In this document: positions 9,525-18,653 of the stretch, piece by piece
How the letters are laid out: each line of letters opens with the position of its first letter
Position numbering within the stretch: position 1 is the first letter of the stretch
Assembly: GCA_943704525.1 (NCBI GenBank)
Contig: CALSCQ010001655.1
Location: 14,650-34,693 of the forward strand
DNA: 20,044 nucleotides
Source: Pigoraptor vietnamica
Taxonomy: Eukaryota; Opisthokonta; Filasterea
Direction of reading: 5' to 3'
The notes under the pieces: model-generated
Told to the model about the DNA's origin: nothing
The model's input: only the letters and a program-made list of their open reading frames with translations
The model's database searches: none
Made by a program: the position numbers and the translations under genes

Positions 9525-11200
9525 CTAGAACTTGAACACCTGATCCTTGTTGTAGCCGAGCTTGAGCAGAATGCCGGAGAGCTCGCCCTGGCTGAAGTCC
9601 TTCATGTTCTTCTGGCCGCTCACGGCCGTCATCATGCCGGGCGGACCGCACACAAACACCATGTTGCCGTCGGCAGGGGGCGGCTGGGAGAAGGGTTCGT
9701 CGCGTGTCAAGTCGATTGTGGGTCTGAAAATCACGGGTAAACCCACACACATTGCCCTCACAGATACACACAAGCGCATGGGAAGTTGGACTGTTAAGTG
9801 TGTGACGGAGTGTTGTTGACGCACGCGCATAACACGCTCACAAGACACACACAAGCGCACAGTTAAGTGTGTGGACGACGCACCAGCAGCTTCTTGCCGA
9901 GCTCCTCGTTGAAGTAGCCGACGGAGCCCTTCCAGCCCGCCGGGGGCTTCTCGAGGACGTAGTGGACGCGGAAGTTCTTGTGCTTGGCGGCGAGGGCGTC
10001 GAGCTCCTTGCGGAGGAGAATGTCCTCCTCGGCGATGTTTGCAAACACAAGCGTCAGGTTCGTCTTGTCGTTGGGGTTGCTCAGCACCTCCTGGATCACC
10101 TGCGGTGGGAAAGTGCATGTGGACAGTCAGGACGCAGCCGGCGGAGAGTGACGTTTGCGAGTGGGTTTCATGCCGGTTGTGCGACGGCAAAACCGTCACC
10201 CAGACTAGGAGCATTTGGACCGACAAACGCGAACAATACAGTGATGGGATTAGAGAACGCGAACGAGCATTCCACGCACGCGCACACACACGCACGCATA
10301 CTCACTCCCAGCAATCACAGCAAACATGCACGCACAGGCGCACGCACACAGGCGTACGCACACACACGTACGCACACACGCGTACGCACACACGCAAACT
10401 TTCACGTGAAAGCACGAGAAAGCACATGCACGCACCTGGTACATGGGCGTGATACCCGTGCCGCCGGCGACCATTCCGATGGCGCGCTTTGCGTTCGGCT
10501 CGTACTTGAACTTTACAATGGGGCCCTTGACGTCAAGATATTCGCCGGGCTTCATCTGCGAGAGGTGCTTTGACATGTTGCCCTGCGACGATAATAGAGA
10601 TGATGTCTGCGGTGAGCCATTAATCAATCACCAACACATTGGCCGAAGACCACGAGAGATGCACATCACATAAGCATACATGCACGCGCGCGCGCGCTCT
10701 TGCGCATCTTATACACGATCGCACGCGAAAAATGCTCACACGAGTGTGCACCGGCACAATCGTTTGCAACCTACAACCGCGCAGATGCATAATTCCAAAG
10801 CAACGCCGCGCACCTTCTCGTACGTCTTGACGAGGAGATCAAAGTAGCCGAGCGTCGAGTCGCGCGTAATGGGCGTGTACGGGCGAATGATGGGCTTCCC
10901 ATCGCTCCCCACGAGCCCGTCGGCCTTGGTGACGATGCAGCTGGCGACCGGAAGGCCCATCCGCGACTGCGGCGTCGGCAAATCAAAGCGGTAGATGGCC
11001 GTGTTGTGGCTGATGCGCTGCACTTCGCGGAGACGGAACTTGCGGAACTCGTTGGCGTCGAACGCGGGGTCCGTTGCGGCGGCGGCGACGGTCGACATGC
11101 CACCGACGGCGCTCTTGGCCGCGTAGAGGGAGAGGCCCGCCATGGCCACCGCGCCCACGCCCGCGCTGATGCGCGCCGACTGAGAGAGACGAGCGAACAT
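9525..11200 (-). CDS. NADH-cytochrome b5 reductase, four exons
   Basis: Exons 11200-10814, 10582-10436, 10099-9884 and 9683-9525 join in phase 0 to 302 residues; human CYB5R3 has 301. The enzyme is a FAD flavoprotein passing electrons from NADH to cytochrome b5 for lipid desaturation and related reactions. Visible: hydrophobic N-terminal anchor (about 13-33), FAD-binding IIRPYTPIT (R106-T109), GNMSKHL at 130-136 contacting FAD phosphate, NADH-binding [10 protein letters not shown] (169-178), and VCGPPGMM (about 261-268) near the C-terminus, ending in VFKF. The N-terminal anchor suggests ER or outer mitochondrial membrane. For exon 4, acceptor CCCAG at 9684 gives LLPPPADGN, which fits the family; an upstream TTTTCAG acceptor breaks the phase. 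Intron 2 is rich in CA/CGCA repeats. All three donors are GTGCG. Confidence 0.95.
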
Positions 11201-11914
11201 TTTTCTTTTCTTGAGTGTTGAGTGGCTTCTTATTTCTGACGTCGTGATTTTGCTTGCGTTTAATCTTCATGGAGTTATGCTCGAAGGAGTGGGTATTTAC
11301 TAGCACAGCTGATGTTCCGCAGCCAGACACCGGATTAATCATTTCTCTAACACATCAACCAAGAGTTCGCTTCGACCCCGCTTTCCAGCAAACGGTGTGC
11401 AGGGCGCACCTCAAGTGTCGGCTCTCCAGCGCTATTGTTTTAGATGTTCTAAAGAGTGGTTCAAGCTCTGCGCATAGCGGCCGAACTGTGCGGCGACTGA
11501 TCCAGCGACTCTGTCTTGAAGTTCATGCCCCGTGTGCTCCACATTCCTACATTGCAATGAAAAAACTTACACATACTCACCGACACAGCTCATGCACACA
11601 CACACGCACTGGCCGTGCAATTTCCGGCCACTCTTTGGGACATGTTCCTGTCACGTCGTCATGCGGACGGCGCACCCACCTGGGTAACGTGTCCGCTGAG
11701 GTAACACGAGCCACGACCCAATTTGAATTTCGGCTCGGTTTTTGGACTGAAATGGGAACCATTTTGAATTTCCGATGTCGCCATTGCCTATTTGGGCAAA
11801 ATGGGCACTGATGACGATTCAGCCACGCATGCACACGCGCATACCACACACGCAAGCACACGGCGCACACACACACACAGGCACACACACACACACAGGC
11901 ACACACACACACAC

Positions 11915-11946
<32 letters not shown>

Positions 11947-12066
11947 GGTCACGAATATATATAACGGGTATGTGAACTATCCGCTTGTCATAAGTTGAAA
12001 ACTGTCGATTGCCAGACACTGATTGGAAGCTCATACCGTTTCTGTTACAATCGGCTGCGACTGCGA
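11201..12066. other. Divergent intergenic spacer with CA-rich block and TATA-like site
   Basis: 866 bp between the starts of cytochrome b5 reductase (minus) and the FBXO4-like gene (plus). A CA-rich, interrupted microsatellite occupies about 11866-11946. A TATATATAA stretch follows at about 11956-11964, roughly 105 bp before the FBXO4-like ATG, and could be a TATA element. Two similar AT-rich words, AATTTGAATTTCGG and ATTTTGAATTTCCG, lie at about 11720 and 11761. No gene recognised. Confidence 0.55.
11866..11946. repeat. Interrupted (CA)n microsatellite
   Basis: CA runs broken by CAGG and CGC units. It precedes the TATA-like stretch upstream of the FBXO4-like gene. Confidence 0.9.
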
Positions 12067-13483
12067 ATGGATGCTCTATTCATGGCGCTTTTCGTTGGCG
12101 AAGACGCGGCGTACGACTGCACAGCGTACGGTCTTGGTGCCGGCGACGAAACTGCAGGCGACATTGATGCCGAGAACTACTTCGACATACTTCCGGTGAG
12201 TCCGGGAGTCGGTTTTGTTGGTTGGCCGTTGCCCCGTGCATATTTTCTGACTAGATGGATATATCCGCAGCCCGAAATCAAGTGGGCCATCTTCTGCAAT
12301 CTCGATTATAAGAGCGCACTGAGCGCATCTGCCGTGTGCCGCGACTGGCGGGCGTTCTTTTCCGATGAGCTACTGTGGAAGACTCTCAGCCGGAGGGACG
12401 CTCCCACGTGGTGCGCCGTTGGCAACACACTCTACCGCGCACCACCGACAAAACTTGACCTCTACTCGAGCGCGCGCATGAGGTATGTGTATGCACCATC
12501 CTGTGCGCATGCAGAGCGTGCGGCACTCTAGCGGATGGCTCAACTCTCCGCTTCCCCTTCTCCCGCCCAGGTACCTTGTTGGCGCGCACATCGATGCGAC
12601 GACCCGCGCCGGTCGCGTGTGGACGCCAAATGGCGGCGAGACGGACTCGCTGTGGTCACGCGGCGTCCAGCGCGTGACTCGGTGGGTCTCTCGGCGCGGT
12701 GCTAACGACATGCGTAATGTGCTTGCGCTTGGGCCTGCGCTGGATTCTGGCGCGCAGCACGTCGTGCACAACCTCATGTGGAGCGATGCGAGCCCCTTCG
12801 TGACCAAGGGCCTCACGCGCGGCGTCAACGGTATGCACATTGCTTGCGTTTGCACTTCATTAATGCTCGCCCGTGGGCGTGGGACGATCTCAGTGCGCGT
12901 GCGTGAGTGTCGTCACCAGTGGCTCATGCTCCACTCTATTCCACATGCAGGAGTCTGCGCAGGCGTCTATCTCTGCCGCCGCGAGGTCAACAGCGCCGGC
13001 AAGCTCATCGCAACCAACTTCATGACGCTCTACGGCGCGCAGCAGTCCGTCCGCGAAATGATGTCGCGTGGCGTGGCAGTACACACCAACGACGACGACG
13101 CCGACCCGCGCGTACCCCTCGCCCGCCTCCTCGGCAATCGCGCAGAGCGCACCATGTCCGTCGTGGGATCGTCGCTCGACGTCATCATGTACATGTGCGA
13201 TGCCACCGTTGCGTCGGACGCCGCGCAGGCCGAGCGCTGCTCCAGCGTGATTGCGGCGGTCGCTTCGTACGCGCCACCTTCGGCCAAGTTGCTCGTAATG
13301 GTGTTTGGTGCGAGTGCGGGGACGGCGCTCGGTGCGGGACATGCTGCGGCCACGCCCGATGCCTGTGCGCGCGCGCTACGGTTGGAGTCCGTTTGTGCGA
13401 CGCGTGCGTGGCTGTGCGTGGCTGCCGACACCGAGTCGCTTGGGGAGATGGCACCTGCGATGGACTGGGCACTGGCCGAGTGA
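12067..13483 (+). CDS. FBXO4: FBXO4-like F-box protein with C-terminal atypical small-GTPase-like domain
   Basis: Exons 12067-12195, 12271-12482, 12571-12830 and 12951-13483 join in phase to 377 residues; human FBXO4 has 387. FBXO4 is an SCF ubiquitin-ligase receptor, known in mammals for binding TRF1 and cyclin D1 through an atypical GTPase-fold domain. The F-box lies at about 44-90 (PEIKWAIFCNLD, VCRDWRAFF, LLWKTLSRRDAPTW), matching the FBXO4 pattern LW-x4-LRD-P-W. Further shared landmarks: LALGPALD, a LMWSD...TKGLTRGVNGVCAGV block, the hydrophobic strand DVIMYMCDAT, KLLVMVFG, and a C-terminal RAWLCVAADTES...MDWALAE that parallels WLVQDTEAET...IEWILEE in the human protein. I recalled the human sequence from memory; no alignment was run. 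Start chosen at the first in-frame ATG after the TATA-like region; an ATG five codons later is possible. Confidence 0.8.
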
Positions 13484-13881
13484 GATGTTGCGAAAAAAGA
13501 ATGATAAAATCCTAAGTTGTGGTCACTCTGTGTGTGCGCGCGCGTACGTGTGTGCAAGTGTGTCTACCTCTCTTGGACTAAATAATGGCATGGCAAGCGG
13601 CCGAAACACCGGCCACGGGAACCACTCTGTCGTGCTATGGCGGGCGGCGAGTTACGCGAGGCAAACTGGAGGACTGCTCGGGCCGCAGGCAAACTGGAGG
13701 ACTGCTTGGGCCGCACCTCTACGCAACGAGCTGTTTCCGCAAGGGGCCCCGCCGGCTAGCCCTCCCCCCTGACTATACTAAAAACGAACACGAGTAGCAT
13801 CGCGAACTCGCGGTAGATCTCGCGAACAAGCCATAGCACATATATACAATGAAAACGCCAAACGCAAGCGACTCCACAGGG
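13484..13881. other. Convergent intergenic spacer with a 28-bp tandem repeat
   Basis: 398 bp between the stops of the FBXO4-like gene and the small membrane gene. It holds a GT/CG-rich stretch at about 13528-13562 and the tandem repeat at 13659. No coding exon recognised. Confidence 0.6.
13659..13714. repeat. Tandem duplication, two 28-bp units with one mismatch
   Basis: 13659-13686 and 13687-13714 share AGGCAAACTGGAGGACTGCT and what follows, differing by one C/T change. It lies between two convergent genes. Confidence 0.95.
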
Positions 13882-14106
13882 TCATACTTCGGCCAAGTCG
13901 TCCCGTCCACCGCTCCCATTAAGCTTTGCGCGCTCGGCGATCGCAGCGTTGAGTTTTTGTAGGTCACTTTCGCTCATGCAGAATCGACGATAACAGGCGA
14001 ACAAGAGCAAGACGAGGAGGACGAAGGCGCCCGCGAGCACAACGTCGGGCCGTCCCAAGCTGACAAAGATAAAAAGTAGGAGGCTAGATAGAGAGAAAGA
14101 GAGAGA

Positions 14107-14143
<37 letters not shown>

Positions 14144-14322
14144 GTGGGAGCGGAGTGTGAGTCGTCTGCGAGATTTCCATGGAGCAGTCGAACAAGACCG
14201 CTTCCAACGTTTCTTCACATTGAACAGAGCGCGACAACTCGATGCAAAGCTAAACACCAACGAATGAATACCCACACCGCAAGGCAATTCAGGACCGTCT
14301 TTCCCACGTCTTTCCACGCCAT
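13882..14322 (-). CDS. Small two-exon membrane protein, 80 residues
   Basis: Unrecognised family. Exon 1 (14322-14258) and exon 2 (14059-13882) join in phase across a 198-bp intron. Exon 1 reads MAWKDVGKTVLNCLAVWVFI and ends in a split Cys codon. Exon 2 opens with LGRPD, then a strong transmembrane stretch (about 26-45: DVVLAGAFVLLVLLLFACY), a basic stop (RRF), and a polar tail SESDLQKLNAAIAERAKLN ending DDLAEV. Residues 8-21 are also hydrophobic and could form a short first span, giving a hairpin or a signal anchor. The basic RRF after the main span suggests a cytosolic C-terminus. Support is the matching splice phase, good polypyrimidine/CAG acceptor and clean protein-like composition; no homologue is claimed. 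The start is the least certain part, since coding could extend upstream through another exon. The intron holds a 34-bp poly-C (sense) tract. Confidence 0.6.
14109..14142. repeat. Poly-G homopolymer, 34 bases, with adjoining GA repeat
   Basis: A run of 34 G on the plus strand follows GA repeats at about 14090-14109. On the minus strand this is C34 then (TC)n, the pyrimidine tract leading to the CAG acceptor at 14060-14062 of the small membrane gene. Confidence 0.95.
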
Positions 14323-14933
14323 TCTGCAGATCGCAGCAGCCTCGAGTTGAGTTATCGCCACCTTTCTCTAGGACCTCAGCAGCGCCCTCCCTTTCGTCGT
14401 CTGTGACATGTTTGGCCAAGGCAATCGAATGAATGGCTTTTCGTGCGACCGGCGTACTGAGCCGGACTGAACTTTTTGTGTTGATGTTCCGCGGGCTGTC
14501 CGGATTATATTGGTCCAAATTGGCTCACTCTGGGCGCGTATTGCCTGATGGGATGACGAAGAATCGCCACGCACACAAAGCACGCACACACACAGACTGT
14601 TCAGAAATGGCAGAGCTGGTGTTAAGGTGGTGCTCTATGGACGGCTGCAATGACACTATGTTGCGAACTATCTCACGTGAAGTCATTACGACCGAGAAGC
14701 AAATTGTAACAGGCTCAGACTGACTACTGACCGCCATTGCATGCACTACGACATTGCGCTTGAGGCAAACAAATGCTTTCACTAATAACGACGCTCACCC
14801 GTGCGCGCACGCACGCACGCGATCGACAGACGCAGAATCCGAGAGAGCTAACGAAAGGCCACTGACGACAGCAACCGCAGAGACTACGCATGCCTGCGGC
14901 GAATGGAGAGAGAGAGAGAGAGAGAGAGTACGC
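14323..14933. other. Spacer between two same-strand genes, no gene recognised
   Basis: About 610 bp upstream of the small membrane gene and downstream of the Flower-like gene (both minus). It contains an (AG)n tract at 14906-14928 and a GCAC repeat at about 14803-14819. Two short open frames here, one per strand, show no recognisable protein character. Confidence 0.55.
14906..14928. repeat. (GA)n microsatellite, about 11 units
   Basis: Pure GA/AG tract, just past the stop of the Flower-like gene, so probably in its 3' untranslated region. Confidence 0.9.
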
Positions 14934-16174
14934 TCACACGGCACGCTGGACGGCGTCGGGCTCCCCGCTACCGCCGGTGGCGCCGTACTTCGAGTCCACG
15001 ACGGAGGCACGGGGATCCGGGTCGTTCTCGCGGAACGTGCCGAGGCCATAGGCGATGGCAGTGAGAAGGAGGACGATGCCCGCCGCAATGACGACGTTCT
15101 GGTGAAGGAAGCAGACGATCGAGAGACTGTGCGTCGAGAAAGGCGAGAACAACGTAAGTGACTCAGGAATTAATGAGAGTTGGATGTGCAGCAATTCGCA
15201 GGGCACCCCCCATTCTCTTTGCTCCTCAGCATCACAATTGAGAAATTCCCAGCACTCTAGCTGCAAGGCAACAAACACACTCTTCGTCGTCGTTCGCTCT
15301 CACTCACCCGACGTAGACGATGAACTTCTTCCACGTGTCAATCCATGCCATGACGCGGATCGACTTGTCGCAGCAGCCGCCCTCGCCGTAGCAACGGCAC
15401 TTGTTCAGAATCCACGAGGCCTCGAGGATGAAGACGAGAATGCCGATAAGACTGCGGCAGAAGGGGCGTCGTGTGAGCGATGGACGCGCATCTTACGTGT
15501 GTGTTGCACTCAACACCCCTCGAAATAACTATGCGATCACGCATGCATGCGCGTGAAACGCCATAGAGCCTCGATCGTGAGTAGGGCGTGCAATGTAAGC
15601 GCGCCCTCATTGCACTCAGACGAAACAGAGTCGTTCGATTCGAGTGGCAATTATCAAACAGCAGCAAGTGCAACTCACATGGCATAGAGACCAATGCCAA
15701 AGTCAGACCCGATGACAGCGCCGCCGGTACCGAAGAGCGCTGAAAGGAGAAGGGCGGAGGAGAAAAATACACGAGCATTAGCAAAGACGTTCACAAAAAC
15801 AGCCGAAATTTGAATTCGCCGCGAATAAAAAAGGAAGGTCCCGTGCTGAGAGTTTGGAGGCAACTCTAATGATGACCAAATCGCTTATACCAAGACAACA
15901 AACCACGTCAAACACAGCCAGGGAATAACGCACATTGACACACACACACACACACTCTCACACACACCACACACACACACATACACACACACACACACAC
16001 ACGCATACACACGCATACACGTACACTGACATGCGAATTTCATTACATGCCACTAGAGCGACGAGTGTCATTGCATGGCAAGTAAACGAATGACCTACCA
16101 AGCCAGCAGCAGATGCCGAGAACGCGCGCGATCCATTTGCTATGGCGAATGGGGAAGCTGTCGCGGAAGCCCAT
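14934..16174 (-). CDS. Four-span membrane protein, Flower (CACFD1)/Tvp18-like
   Basis: Exons 16174-16099, 15739-15679, 15451-15308 and 15126-14934 join in matching phases to 157 residues. Four hydrophobic segments are visible: about 18-33 (VLGICCWLALFGTGG), 38-56 (GIGLYAILIGILVFILEAS), 82-98 (FIVYVGLSIVCFLH) and 101-116 (VVIAAGIVLLLTAIAYGLG). The layout, length, acidic residue at the end of span 2 (LEAS against LEAP in Flower), the AW..WKKFIVY motif (W-QKA-FYC in Flower) and the AAG...AYGLG ending fit the Flower/Tvp18 family of Golgi, endosomal and synaptic-vesicle membrane proteins. Between spans 2 and 3 there is a Cys-rich loop, NKCRCYGEGGCCDKS, that I do not know from Flower. The C-terminal tail is polar (RENDPDPRASVVDSKYGATG). 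Start context is CAAAATGG. Family assignment is from pattern memory, so moderate; the gene model itself is strong. Confidence 0.8.
15945..16016. repeat. CA-rich interrupted microsatellite in intron 1 of the Flower-like gene
   Basis: CA runs broken by CTCT, CCA, ATA and GCATA units inside the 359-bp intron. Confidence 0.85.
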
Positions 16175-16749
16175 TTTGAATTTCAATCCAAAGCCAACGC
16201 ACAGGGAACGAGAATGACAGTAAATAGAGACGCTGTCAAGGCTAATGCCGGCGATATAGAAGCGATCGAGAGGGTTGCTCGTGCGTATTGTGTGTGCGGC
16301 AGCGAAATCGCTTGGCTGGCGGCGGGTGTGTGAGGTCCATGTGAGCCGCAAGAGTGTGGGAAAAACAGCCACAAGGGCCGGACTCATCCGCGCACATTAA
16401 ATTGAAAAATTACCCAATTTTTGAAACAATGAGTTCATTTCGCAGTGTCGCTAACTCTCACCTTATGCTGAACTTCCAATTGGCCCGCACAATGCCTTCC
16501 ATAACTCCCACCATGCGTCAAGTCGTGTGCGTGCACCAGTTTTCACAGAGAACGATCTTTTTTCTTTGACGATGCATGCACACAACTTTCGACCCTTCCC
16601 TCTCTTGGCACTCCTTTTAGAATGGAAGGGAAACTTCGTTCAGTTTGAGACGCTTGCACCAGGCAACCGACCGCACGTGCCTCTTCAATCAGTGTGCGAA
16701 TCGGCGCATTCATTTTCGCCCTCCTCACAAAAACCCTTTTTGCACGAGC
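16175..16749. other. Spacer upstream of the Flower-like gene, no gene recognised
   Basis: 575 bp with an AT-rich centre (about 16390-16440). It should hold the promoter of the Flower-like gene and the end of the broken F-box/Sel1 gene. Nothing codes for a recognisable protein. Confidence 0.55.
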
Positions 16750-17636
16750 TCATCCTCCCTTCTTGGCACGCCAACTCCCCTCGTCCACTGCCGCACCCCG
16801 AATCAACGCAACACCCCTCGCCTCGTCACATGACACTCCGTCGCCGCCATAGAGACAACGGCCAAACTCAAACATGGCCCCAAGTGGCCCATCGCAGCCG
16901 CCCTCTCATACCGCGCAACAGCCGCCGACACGTCAGGTTGGCCGCCGCCGTACCCATTGCCCAGGTAAATGCCGAGGTAGAACATCGCCGCCGCACAGTC
17001 GGTTCGCAGAAGCGGCAAAGAGCGCCTGTGCCTTGCAATTGTCCGCGTCGCCATTGGCCCTGGCGTCATAATAGTGGCAAACGCCCGCTCACGGGGTCGC
17101 GTTCGTCGGAAGCGCAGACAAGGACAGACGTGCTTGCAGAAGCCGCCACCTGGTGCGCCTTGGCCGCCTCGCTGGCTTCAGCGCCGCCCCACCAAGAGTC
17201 GAGGAGCACGCTGAGGGACAGGTGAGCGCGCCCTCTCCACTTCGGTCGCGGTTTCGTCCGCGAGCGACTCTCTGAAGAGCGCCCGCGCGCGCATGAATTC
17301 AAACGGAGCGCAGTGGAACGCCCTCATTGCGCACTCGAAGGGGCGCAGCGCGAGGTTTCTCGCGGGAATGCGCGCATCCACCTCCTCGCGAAACGCGGCG
17401 TCCTCGAGGTACTTGAGAGTGCACACCGACGACAGGCGGTACGTGCGCTCGTGGCGAAGCAGACGAAAGAGGCGGCCGCACGTCTTGGCCAGCGCGCCCC
17501 TCTCGCCATTCGTAAGGTGGGGCAGCAAGTGTATGGCAATTACCTCCGGCGGGAGCATGACGAGGTTGGTCGCCGAGAGCGGATCGGCGAGGAAAGCCAC
17601 ATGTGGCTCTGTGCGAGGGAAAGCATTGTCGCACAT
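16750..17636 (-). pseudogene. Broken F-box / Sel1-repeat gene
   Basis: The ATG at 17636 opens a frame with an F-box-like segment at about 27-66 (MLPPEVIAIHLLPHLTNGER, LAKTCGRLFRLLRHE), continuing to about residue 134. Beyond it, Sel1-type repeat pieces (pattern A-x2-LG-x2-Y...A-x-Y-x-RAA) appear one after another in different frames on the same strand: HLSLSVLLDSWWGGAEASEA, CHYYDARANGDADNCKAQAL, MFYLGIYLGNGYGGGQPDVS followed by AAVARYERAAAMGHL, and MFEFGRCLYGGDGVSCDEAR before a stop at 16750. No splice signals separate them, and about four frame changes would be needed, so the locus looks decayed. Intact relatives would be F-box proteins using Sel1 repeats to bind substrates. Alternatives are a few sequencing errors in GC-rich runs, or a short functional N-terminal protein of 152 residues. 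Confidence 0.7.
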
Positions 17637-18095
17637 ACTGGAGAGACTGGGTAGGACGGCGCCGGTAATATGGCCACTCGAGACAACTCCGCGCCAATAA
17701 AAAGGAGCCGTCGAATTTGTCAGAAGACGTCCATGGAACTGCCGTTTTTATTCAGGGCGGCCACGGCTCCAATCAACCGTTGGGGCAATCTTTTCTCCCG
17801 CCTTGTCTCAACTTCATACAGTTGCGCGCGACGCGCCTATGTCGTGATGGCACACGTTTGCATAGGGAAGTTCGGCAGTTGAATGGGTCGGCAGAGAAAA
17901 AAAAAATGGGTATTTCAAATTTCCCGCCAGTGCGCGGCTTTGGACATGTGACAACCCGTGACCCTCCCACGCACATGACACTCCAGTTCGGCCCAGATGG
18001 TAGCCCAAAAAATCCCTCCACAACGCAACGAGCTTGCCACTTTTCGCAGTTGCTTTGCACAGTTTCAGTGTGTGTTTTTGCTCTATTTTGCAAAG
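17637..18095. promoter_or_regulatory. Divergent spacer, probable promoter of the short-chain dehydrogenase
   Basis: 459 bp without a gene. TTTCAAATTTCCCGCC at about 17917-17932 contains TTTCCCGCC, a good E2F-type word, about 165 bp upstream of the dehydrogenase ATG, next to a run of A at about 17899-17907. The word is seen; factor binding is inferred. Confidence 0.35.
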
Positions 18096-18589
18096 ATGCC
18101 GGGTCGTCTCGAGGGCAAGGTTGCCATCATCACGGGAGCCGGCAGGTGCGATAATCTGCGCGTGCACAAACACGTGCGCAGTGCCGTGCACCTGCGATTC
18201 GGAAGAGATTGTCCTTATGTCTCTAGTAGGCAGCCCGCAAGAGTGTGCATCCCCGCCGTTCATCTGTCCGTGAAATAGTGTTGTGAGTCTATGTTGGTGT
18301 GACCGTATTGTGCGATTTCTTTTTGCAGCGGCCTCGGCCGTGAGTCTGCCCTCCTCTTCGCCCGTGAGGGTGCGAGCGTCATTTGCGCCGATGTCGCCGA
18401 CAAGGCTGGCGAGGAGACGGTGGAGATGATCACGAAGGCCGGCGGCAAGGCTGCGTACGTGCACGCGGACGTGTCCAAGGCCGCCGATTCCGAAAACATG
18501 GTCAACTTTGCCGAGAAGACGTTCGGTGCGTGTTTTTGTTTCACTTTTTGGTTCATTCTGCGCCGAGCGCATGTCGCTCGAGCAAAGTA

Positions 18590-18653
<64 letters not shown>

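Noticed and set aside
9684-9730. Upstream acceptor TTTTCAG for the last cytochrome b5 reductase exon
   Set aside because: It breaks the reading phase with exon 3; the CCCAG acceptor at 9684 gives the expected LLPPPADGN join.
14433-14782. Two short overlapping open frames in the spacer before the small membrane gene
   Set aside because: Neither shows a motif, splice partner or protein-like composition.
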